Shown here: in pieces, positions 10,607-20,400 of the stretch
Layout of the letters: every line of letters starts with the position of its first letter
Position numbering within the stretch: position 1 is the first letter of the stretch
Assembly (NCBI GenBank): GCA_037176885.1
Contig: JAWWNJ010000095.1
Span: forward strand, 310,001-374,000
Length of the DNA: 64,000 nt
Source: Favolaschia claudopus
Lineage: Eukaryota; Basidiomycota; Agaricomycetes; Agaricales; Mycenaceae
Direction: 5' to 3'
Notes under the pieces: generated by a model
What the model was told of the DNA's origin: nothing
What the model saw: the letters and a program-made list of their open reading frames with translations, nothing else
Databases searched by the model: none
Translations under genes and position numbers: made by a program

Positions 10607-13600
10607 CTAGGTTGAAAGCGACGGAACGGCAATAAGACCCTGCAGGGAGGCGGCAAGCTCACAACTCGTAGGTCGAGTGCGAAAGTCTTCAGCCCACGCG
10701 GACGTCACAAGCTCAAACAATGCCGCTGACATGAACTCCGGCCGCGTTGGCCTCATGCCTTGGGAAATCTGGAGTATGACGCCACCATCGTTTAACTGGG
10801 GGAACGGCGGGGAACCCGTATACAGCTATTGAGTGTCTTTCAGTGAGTTACTCCACCGCGAAACAAACCATAGACACCTACCTCAACACAAACTACAGCA
10901 TAAGCGTACACATCACTCGCAGTTGTCCGCACTACTCGTTCACACCCAAAGCGCTTCGGTTCGAGAAGTTCCGGCGCAGTCCACCGAGTGCTCCCTGCAT
11001 GATTGGAACTTGATGGAGTGATATAAACTAATGAGTCCCGAATCAACGTGGCGAGACCGAAGTCTGAAAGACAGGCATGCCCGTCGTCGGAAATCAAGAT
11101 ATTCGTCCCACGCAGATCGCCGTGAACGACATCGACAGAATGCAAATATGCCAGTCCTTGCGCGGTTTCAAGCAGCTTTGATGTAGTCAACAGGCATATT
11201 TATGAGAAAAACATTGGACAAACCAATCTATCCACATCTCTCCGTCCACGGTCTTCGAGCCACTTCAGCACAGTCCCATTTTTCATCCATGGTGACACCA
11301 TGGTGAGCGCCGGCGCAAACGTCGCCCAATCGATACCCAGGAAAGGAAGTATGAACTCGTGGTGGAGACCCTGCCAGATTAACGCCTCCTTATACAATGC
11401 CTATGACGGAAAATTCTGAGTGGCACCTCACTGGACCGCGGAAACTGGGAGACTGACCAAACGATGTCGCTCACTGGCAGCATGATCAGCGGGATAGACC
11501 AGATGCGACATCCGCGACACCCCGTAAGTGCGACACATCTCCGTGAGAGAGCGTGAGATGCGACACACCATGCCGAGCTCACCCAGAAGATGCAACACAC
11601 CTGTCAATTATTGATCAGATGGGACACTGATCAGTATTTGATTGAAATAATGAATGCCGCAGTTCCGGCATTCTGCAGCAATGACTGCCGAAGGCCAGAT
11701 GAACGCGCAGCCGAGGAGTTAGGGCAAGCGGAAACTCCGGCAATTCAGCAAGAAAACCCCACCCCGACGGGTTAATGTTAGGGTGAAGACAGTGTGATCC
11801 GCGCGAACGAGGCTTTAGTGTGCCGACGGGAATGGTCGGTCCCCTTCGCGCAAACTACGTCGAAGGATTGAACAGCTGCCTAGATGTTGCCGAGTAGTTT
11901 ATTGATCAACTTGCCGCGCCGGCACTCCAATAAACACTTAAATCATTCACTCAAATGCGACACATCACACCATCATCATTGGTGACAAGTTGTGACAATG
12001 TGTTGCATCTGACCAAGTGTTGTCGCAGATCAAGTGTGTCGCGCACTCGCATTTGGTATATACTCCATGATCAGCTGTGAACAATCTCATGCGCTTTAAT
12101 GCAACCATCCGGTCCTGGTACGAGGCTTGGAAAACCTCCCCAAACCCTCCGTGAAATAAAGGGCGTTCATCATGATTGTTGACACCTTCGATGAAAAGAG
12201 ACAAAGGTAGTTGCTCCCGAGCTTTACTGACTTTTTGCAACAATCGTTGAGCCTTTCGACGCAGCGCTGGATCCGGAATTCCCCAATTCAGTATCTGCAT
12301 GCCTGATTAGGATATAAACATTGATATCTGGGATGGACGGAATATGCACCTGGTGAATGATGTCTATGAAAGTCTGAGAATGATCTTTTTCAAGTCCATT
12401 TGCCGCAGAACTAGTGCCCTCTGAGTTGCTGTCAAGGAAGTTGATGAAAGTCGCAACAATCTCAGCTTCAGCCTGTTTAAGTTTTATTTCGTTTTGAGCT
12501 TGAAAGGGTTGGTCCGCCAGCATTCGAAGGAGGTCTTGTCGAAGTTTCCAGCTCGCAAGGAGGTTGTCGATCGTCGAAAGTTTCAGAGTGACATTTGTTT
12601 CTACTGGCAGAGTAGTCGGTTCACTCGGTTGTGGCGGAGCTGGTGGAGACGCAAGATCTGGCTCAGGAAATTCATCTGCGGGCAGTGCGGGGGCTTGGCT
12701 GGGTTGAGTGGGTCCCGTTTCGCTAACTGTACATGTGGGAGGATGGGATTGTGGCGATGATCTAAATACGCCCCAGGACCCGGACCAGGAGCTAGCCTGC
12801 GGCTGTCCGGTGGAATGTGCTAGAGGGCTTGGAGATCCAACAATAGCCCTTCCGCGAAACCAGTCCATGATGCCCCAATGATTCCGCTGACCATTCATGT
12901 CGTCTTTCTGACCGCCACGAGCTTCCGGTGCTGGAGTTTCGTGTTGCTTGTTATGTTGCGTCATGAGATAGGAGTTGAAGGCTTCTCTGAGGGAGTCCCT
13001 CTGCTCAGACGTCAAACCACCCAAGGAAAAAAGCGCCATGTATTCGGTCTCTTCAGCGTCGGGACAGAAGGCTGGCTCCATCTCGATTGCCGAAATCCAC
13101 TTTTTGCGAATCTCAACATTTGGCCATCCGGCTGAGCGATGTGATTCGACGTATGTCTTCAACTCGCTCGTCAATTCCGGGGCAATCTCCGATCCTCCCT
13201 CACAATGAACCTGTATCACCTCCTCGTCTTCAGGCTCTTCATTCCTCTTATGCTTCTCGTTGCCGCCGAAAGCGAACTTTGGAACATTCATTCCTCCACC
13301 GAAATCCCGCCTTTTCCTTCGTCCTGAGGCTGCGGCGGCTTTTGTGCCACCCCATCGAGCAATCCGGAGTTTCCCACCCACAGCTAGTCGAACAACAACA
13401 TGTGTTCCGTAGCTGGAAAAAAAACCGTAGTATCTATCTCGGGAAAAAGAATTATTCTCAGACCATGGCCCAAGGAGAGAAATGATGCTGCGCATTTCCT
13501 GCGATAGTGCCAGTGTAGGCTTTGAGGCAGAAGCCGTGATAACTCGGGTGGTATGTTGGGCTACATAGTACGAGATTGGCTGTTTGTGAGACGTGGATTT

Positions 13601-13903
13601 GGCGCCCGCCGCGCCGTGCCGTTCCCAATAGGCGTCAAGGGTGATAGGATCTGGGGTGGCAAAAAAAACGCGTAGTTTCAACGCAGCGGCTATATTTTTT
13701 GTATCCGCATACTCGCGTACAAAAGACTCCTTTTGCCGATTAGACCCCCCTGTAAACTCTATGTCCGAGTCATTCAAATCCAGCACACATGATCTTCCGA
13801 AGGTAAGGTTCAACACGGGTCCACCCGCGGGTACCCCGAGGTCGACCCGTACCCGGACCCGGCCATACCGTACCCGCGATGGACCCGACCCGCAAACCCG
13901 CAC
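10607..13903 (-). CDS. MACPF domain - protein kinase part of the GTPase-MACPF-kinase locus
   Basis: Downstream part of a multidomain gene. The MACPF-containing exon runs from the transposon edge (13803) to 12350. It continues through exons 12294-12064, 11400-11224, 11175-10882 and 10825-10607, all in phase. The MACPF signature YYGFFSSYGTH with a following GG lies near 13432-13385; the family forms membrane-attacking pores. A Pro/Ser-rich linker follows. The kinase looks complete: glycine loop GGFGEVFQ, lysine in VALKRM, catalytic loop HGDLRGTN (HGD for HRD, common in basidiomycete TKL kinases), SDFG, TAPE and SPPFPQL. If translated separately, the only in-frame ATG before the MACPF region (13903) lies inside the transposon. 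One kinase intron contains a 602-bp insertion. Confidence 0.7.
11456..12057. mobile_element. Non-autonomous element with GATGCGACAC subterminal repeats in a kinase intron
   Basis: A normally short intron of the kinase is about 660 bp long. The extra DNA begins ACCAAACGATG at 11456 and ends CGCATTTGGT at 12057, giving short imperfect inverted ends. Variants of GATGCGACACA recur near 11500, 11536, 11556 and 11588 and, inverted, near 11955, 12001, 12020 and 12036. Such clustered subterminal motifs are typical of hAT/KDZ-type transposase binding sites. No transposase ORF is present, and no exact target duplication was found. Confidence 0.6.
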
Positions 13904-14263
13904 GGGTTACCCGCGGGTCGTCAATTACCCGCGGTTCCTTGCGGGTCTTGTGCCGAATGGCTCAGGAAAAGATTGCCTTGATGCCGTATGTCAGACAATC
14001 GCTGCAAATCACTTCCATCAAGGTCAAACAAGGCTTCCCGACACCTCGGAAGCATCACAAATCAAGACTTTGTGGCGAAAGACATCATCGGTAGGCTGTC
14101 GGCAGGCGCTCGGCCGACATTGCCGAGTACCCGTGAGGACCCGCGGGTTCTGCCATACGGGTCCCGGTATTGCGCGGGTCGCAGAAAAACCAACCCGTAC
14201 CCGGACCCGCAGTGCCCGCGGGTACGAAACCGCGGGTATACCCGGTACCCGTGTTGATCCTTA
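13804..14263. mobile_element. hAT-like non-autonomous element with 8-bp TSD, inside a coding exon
   Basis: The 460-bp element starts TAAGGTTCAACACGGGT and ends with the near-complement ACCCGTGTTGATCCTTA. It is flanked by an exact 8-bp duplication, TCCGAAGG, at 13796-13803 and 14264-14271. Eight-base TSDs and a YARNG terminal motif fit the hAT superfamily. The element is packed with ACCCGCGGGT-type subterminal repeats near both ends and encodes no transposase. It interrupts the exon between the GTPase and MACPF regions. Confidence 0.85.
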
Positions 14264-15395
14264 TCCGAAGGTGCCAGATAGTGGATTGTACGTGACGCCC
14301 AAAAACCTTTTGGCAATCTGCTGTTCTTCCAAGTTGGCTTGATATCGACTGGGCCGCAGAACGGCGCTTACAGAAGCACGACTTTGAGCTCTGAAAACAA
14401 TCAGGTCGTCTTGAGTGATAGGGACTCTAGTTTCAATTTGGGCTAGGCTTTCCTCCACTGCAACGCCAGTCAAAAAATCTAGGGCGTGCATACCGGCGAA
14501 ATCCTCTCGCCCGTGGACGCCAGGTCGGCGGATGAGTTTGGAGATGGCGTCGAACAAATTTGGATGGCTCCATTCGCCATTGGGCAGTCTTGGATATGCC
14601 GCATCACGCGTTCGCCCATGCTCTACGAACACCACATCCCAGGCCGCGGATATCCAAGGCAAAATTTGACGCTGAAGGCCAACAATTATATCTTTGCGTG
14701 TTTTCGCCTCGAGCATCCAGCTTGCCCTGGGATCGAGCCCGGAGTCCTCCTCGTCATCGACCAGATCGTCCCATGACGACATGGACTTCGTCACAACGAC
14801 AACGACATTGGGTCGCGAGTGGTCAACGAGACCAGACGATGATAACGCTTGCATGGTCTTCCCAGCGGCAGAGGTGAAATAATCAGGAGCGTTATGGGCA
14901 TCCTCGACAACCGAATCCCAAGAGACTACCAGCAGAATCACGTTGAGATAAATTGAATTTTCAGAGGCTCCGCCTGTGTCCGGAAAGTGGCGGGATTTAT
15001 AAACGTCCAGAGCATCGGAGTTCACAACGCCGTCCGCTGAACCCGTATCAGAGTCTCCGGGTGTATCGTCAAAGGCGATATTCACGGTTACGCCACTCTG
15101 GGTGCTGGTGTGCTCGACTTCTACTCGTTGTATGACCTGGGCGCAATAAATGGTACATCTCAGAACACATAAAAAGGGAAGAAATAGTTCAACTCATCCT
15201 GCGCACCTTGGTCGTTGGCCCAGGGCCATCTTCAGCGACATCAAGGAGATCTGTACCGAGAAGGCGATTCACCATGGTGGATTTCCCGTGGCCACTATGG
15301 CCTACGAGTAACAGGACGACCTGGCCAGCATGCCGTCCAGTTTCCGTCGTTGCTGCGTCGTACTGGCTGCTGCCAGTGGAAGTTTGGGTCGACAT
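14261..15395 (-). CDS. P-loop GTPase part of the GTPase-MACPF-kinase locus, truncated by hAT insertion
   Basis: Exon 15395-15207 starts at MSTQTSTG and carries the G1/Walker A motif VGHSGHGKST (residues 32-40). A GTGCGC...CCAG intron leads to exon 15136, which continues with a DTPG G3 motif (residues 87-90) and a G4-like TKSM after a VVVVV strand (residues 179-182; the usual Asp is Met). This resembles AIG1/septin-like GTPases. The frame ends at 14263-14261 because the first three bases of an inserted hAT-like element read TAA. Beyond the element the frame resumes in the same register, because element plus target duplication is 468 bp. The undisturbed gene would therefore have encoded GTPase, MACPF and kinase in one chain of about 1,140 residues. 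The present allele is probably broken, unless the element is spliced out. Confidence 0.7.
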
Positions 15396-15543
15396 TATTG
15401 CGATGAAGTGGGGAGATGCAAGTTTTAGTAGGGATTGCCTGCACTGTGTACTCACTCACCACACATGTTGGACTTATTTAAATCCTCCTTCGTGTGAGTA
15501 CATGTTTTCGAATGATCGATCCATCGGACACTCGACCGACTCG

Positions 15544-16385
15544 TATGGCGGTCACTTTGTACATTTAATATTTACACACAAACTTGTCCGCGCGCACGCA
15601 AATATTGCCGCGCGCGCGCAAAACTTGAGGTTATTTCCTTTTTAGGTCGGTTTTGACAGCTGCCCATCAACATCCCGGGGCCCTGGGCCCGGAATGAATT
15701 TCCTCTCAGAGTGCTATAATAGCGTTAACGTTTCAACGAAGGTAAGTAGCAACTAAGTAGGCCACCATAGCAGCCCATTTGGATCAGCCTGAGCAGACTG
15801 CTCTAGCTGCAGTCTCCTGTGAGCAGACATCGTTGATTCGGTCCTCTGCCGTCGGGAAGCGCCGGAAGTCGGGATCAGCGGATCGAAGTCTTCGGGTCAA
15901 CGGTCTTGGCATTGGTTAGGTAACACATCGAGTGACGTATAACATCAAATCACCGGCAGAGTCCGGTAAAAGTCGGTAACTCATCGTTGGCGGCTACCTA
16001 AGCGCGTAGCGACGGGATGTATGACGCCTGAGGCTGTCGGGACGGCAGGAAAAGCACAGCGGGCGTCGTGGGGCAGGTAAGTAATGGCAAAAACTTATGT
16101 ACATTCAGTCCCGAATTCTCTCAATTTACTGCGCATTTTGGGCGCAATTCCACCGAAGGTACAGCTCAACGCAGTGGGGGCGGGACAAGGCGGGGGGCGG
16201 GAGTCCGGGACTCGGACGTTGACGGGCAACTCTGAGCCGGGGGGCGGGACTTGATGGGACGTTGATGGCTGTCAAAACCAACCCAAAAAGGAACTCACCT
16301 CTATCGTTTGCGCGCGCGCGGCAATAATTGTGTGCGCGCAGACAATTGTGTGTGCGAATATTAAATGTACAAAGTGACCGCCATA
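15544..16385. mobile_element. 842-bp TIR element with long inverted ends and 6-bp direct flanks
   Basis: The first 29 bases (TATGGCGGTCACTTTGTACA...) are exactly complementary to the last 29, and recognisable inverted similarity continues inward for about 130 bp on each side, through GCGC-rich stretches to a TCAAC-TCCC motif. Both flanks carry GACTCG (15538-15543 and 16386-16391), a perfect 6-bp direct repeat. The interior has no substantial ORF, so the element is non-autonomous. A 6-bp duplication excludes hAT and Tc1/mariner. I do not assign a superfamily. Confidence 0.8.
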
Positions 16386-17446
16386 GACTCGGAGATGGGA
16401 TTGATATGTACTGGGAGTGCATACACAAATTTCGAATAAATTGCGACTTGCACTTGACTTGCACAGTTGAGTCAGGCGAAAGAGCTATAGAAGATTTTAG
16501 AAAAAAAATTGCCAGGAGAACGGAACTGGGATTTAAAGTCATATTGGTGCTGCGAATGTGTTCAGGACAATTTGGGTTATCGATGACACGCATGAAACAC
16601 TGTGTTTGGGCAGACACAAAATGCATGTCGAGCAGGCAGGTGCTGCGGACACCAGCACCGCACGAGGTACATTTCAGACGGTCAAACGCGGTGGCTGGCC
16701 ATGCACGAAAATGAGCGCAGGTACTTATTTTTGTCGCCGTGGATGCAGGTAAGTCTTGTTTGAAGCCCGACGCGACTCGGCGCGTGGAATGACGCAGGGC
16801 GGGAAGGGTTTTGGTGGTCAGGCGGCAGCCGTGATGAAAGCGGGATGACGCGCGGATGAGGTCAGTCCTGAGGCCTGAAGCTTGAAGCTTGAAGCTTGAA
16901 GTTCGGGTGATGGAAAGACGGTAAAAATAAGAGAGATGTCGAACTTTTATTTGTCGTCAACCTCGAAAGGAGAGGGGAGGGAGGACGAGGACAAGGACAA
17001 AAGATGCCGGATTCCTTGCGTGGATGAACGACAACGCCACAGTCGCTTCGCCGTCGCCGTGGTCGTTACGGTCTCGACTGGACCCTCGGCCTCACTCGGA
17101 ATATACCCGGCAACGGGCGGTGATGGTAACCGCTGACATCCGTCACGTCACGGGGTCACACCGCTTTGCTTTCCGCATTTGGATGACGTACATACCCCCA
17201 ATTTTTTTTTTCATTCCTTACCCAAGCGACGCATAAACACCCCCAAAAAATGTCTCACGTTTGAAACGCATTTCTCTCTTCCGTTCGTTGAACCCACGAC
17301 GCTACCCCGCAAAGAAGCACGCAGGAAGAGGCAGGCCGGAGATTAACCTGCTGGATTCGAAGGAAGGGAAGGAAGGAGGAGCATAGCCCGCGCACGCGCT
17401 CTATACAGCAGCAGTTGGCTTGGTTGGTTGGAACCGGCGCACGACG
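16386..17446. other. Gene-free region upstream of the low-complexity protein gene
   Basis: I see no gene here. A short tandem run of a CTTGAAG-type heptamer lies near 16878-16902. The last few hundred bases before 17447 are presumably the promoter of the downstream plus-strand gene. Confidence 0.45.
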
Positions 17447-20400
17447 ATGGAAGAGAGCGCTTTGTCGACAACGCGTGAGTAGCCTTTCCAGTCACAAACC
17501 CACCCCTTTCCTTCTTTCTTTCCTTCCTCCTCCGTCTTCCGTCTCCCGCCCCTGACTCGCTCACTCGCTCGTGTGCCCACAGCAGCGACCCCGCCCCACC
17601 GAATGACATCGCCGACAACGACGACGGCGAATTCGAACGCAAGCCCCGCGACGCGTCGGCAGTACCAGCAGCACCGGCATACGCAGAGTCTCGGGCTGTT
17701 GTCGCCTATACCGAGTCGGTCGAGTTTGCGGAGTGAGGAGGAGGGGGAGGGTGTGGGGTCGAGTTCTCAGAGCCGAAGTAGTGGGGTTGGGAGAAGCGAT
17801 GGGGGAGAGGGAGAGGGAAATGCGATTGGGGGACACACCGTCTCCACATTCACCCCAGGTATGTCAAGTTGCGGTATATGCGCTATATGCGTGAATTTCG
17901 CCTGGCTGACTGATTCCTTGCCTCTCCCATCCCACTTCGCGCTTCTCTCTATTCTATGCTATCTAATCTCTGCTCTCATCCACTATAACTGCCATGCGAC
18001 ACCCCTTCCCTCAATACTTCCTCAACTCACACACGGATGCCCTCCCTCCTCGTCTTACACCCCGACTCGACTTGCACCACATCCAACTCAAACTCCACAG
18101 CGTCCTCAGCGCGGTCAAGATCACGACCGACCACCCCCCTGCGCCTCCCCGCCCTCCTCGCGGGCCTGAGCGCGTTCCTCCCTGGGCGGGCGAGTGGACC
18201 GAGCTCGCCGAAGGTTTCGGTGAGTCCCCGTTTCTTGTCTTATTCTTTCCTCGTTTCTTGTTGTTCTGTCCTGTGGAGGAGGACTAAGCCGCATATGCGT
18301 GTGCGTCGTGGTGTTTTTCTGGTGTACGGCGGTCGTGCCTTCGCGTCCACTATTCGTCCCTCCGTCTCTCCGTCAGAGCACATCCCTTCACATTCTGTTC
18401 GGTGGATGGTCAGCGCGGGACTTGCCTGCGTGCGTTATGGGGGCGAGACGCACTTGGTGCTCAACGACGCGTGCTAATTGTGCTGATTTGTTGGGGTGCC
18501 TTCACGAACGCGCTTGACCCCTTCGCCCCATTAATTCGTTCATTCATTCGATTGGGGTGTGCGGCCATCCTACTCTTACTCTTACTTTCACTTCCACTTT
18601 ATTTTGCCCTTCGACGCGTGTCCTCCACCCAGCCGTGGCATTACGTGCCTGGTCGTGGGTGTTCTGCCCTCCATTTTCAGTCCTTTCATGACTCAGGCGA
18701 GCTATTGTGGCGCTTTGCGTTCGTCCATTCCGCGCTCGATCGAGGAATGACGTTGGGTTTCGTGTCGATGGCCTCGCACCAATATCCCGGTCGCCCCAGT
18801 CTCATGTCGGCGTTGGCGGGGATGAGGGTCGTGAGCGAGTGGGTTGCCTACTTTACTCTTACTTTGCTTCTTGGAGCGTGTCTACATGCAGCGCAGCCGT
18901 CGCGTCTGTGTCTTTCGATTTCGCCTTTCTCCCCAGTCTCATGCCGGGAACGAGGGAGGCGCAACATAGGGAACGGCGACCAAGCAGTTAGTCAGTCGTG
19001 CTTGTATTCGGATGCCGCATCCGTCCATGTATTCCTTCGATTGGGATGTACAGCTACCCTCCTCTCGCGCGGACCTTTCGCGCGTGTCCTCCATGCGGCG
19101 GAGCCGTGGCATTGCGTCCCTGGTCGTTGTGTCCTCCATCTTGAGTTTTTTCATGACTCTGTCGATCTCTTGTCGCGCTCGCCGCTTTGCGTCTATTCTG
19201 CGCTCAATGACGTTGTGGCTTCGCGGCTATCGAGCTGTGTTCTCGCATATATCCCCAGTCTGATGTCGGCGTCCTTTACTGCCTGCCTAAACTAAGCAGC
19301 TACTCAATTGTGGCGTTGGTGTGGTTCGCGGCCCGCGCATATACACATGTGCGTGGAGTCGGCTTGGACCTTGCCTGCGCGCTTGGGTGTATCCATCCCT
19401 CGCTCGTTTGGCTCCTATTCACTTTAACTTCACAGTCGAGACTTCCCGCGTCGACTCGATCGTATACTTATAGCGCTTTGGCTATTTTTCGACCGTCGAT
19501 GACGTGGTGGTTCTCTCATAACGAGGTTTTTCTATTATTCGGGCGCTTGGACCCTCTTTCGCTTTGACTCTCCTCCTCTATACATCTCTCCACTCACCCT
19601 ACTCTTTCTGCCTCTCTCCTCTCTGCTGCTTTCCTCTCTATCACCCCGCTAACAATTTTCGTTTTCGTATAGTCGACACCACCACCAACGCTGCCTTCAC
19701 ATCCACATCCGCGTTCACAGCAACAACAACAGCAGCAGCAGCCTTATTCGCCCTCGCCTTCGCGCTCACAGCCGCATAAACACCCGATACCGTCCCCACA
19801 GCAGCAGCAGCCACACGCCCCGCAACCCCGGCGTGCGGCGCTGTTCTCGCCTTTCGCGCCCATGTCGGCGTCGGGGTCTTCGTCCTCCACGGAGCGGATG
19901 CAGCTACCCCGGCAAACGCAAACTCCACCCAGACCTGCATCTGCCTCGGTGTTCTCTACCACCCCCAACCCTCACGCTCCGAACACGAATACCAGCACGA
20001 ACCCAAATAGCAACTTAATCAGCAGCAGCAGCACCTCGACGCACACGACCCCATCGAGGAGCGAGCAGCTTCTACGGGACGCGTTGAGAAGGGGGTCGGT
20101 CGGGTCGGCTGCGCGTCCGCAGGGTCTCAATTCGCCGCTGAGCCGGAGCGCGAGCACGAGCACCAAGGGACATGGAAGAGGAGGACAGGGGCATGGCAGG
20201 TCGTGGTCCGTGCAGATTCAGGGAGTGGGAGGGTTGACTGCGAGCCCGAGTGAGGGGGGGAGACAGCTCAAGAGGCAGAGACATGAAGATGTAGTCGATG
20301 GAGGAGGAGGAAGAGGTGGGGTGTATGGCGGGGACGCGGAGTTCTCGCCCTCAGCTTCGGGTTCGAGGGGGTATCACTCGACTTCGAATTCGCCGGCGCA

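Noticed and set aside
11500..12050. The GATGCGACACA motif cluster as a CRISPR-like or satellite array
   Set aside because: The motifs are unevenly spaced and oppositely oriented at the two sides, as in transposon subterminal repeats.
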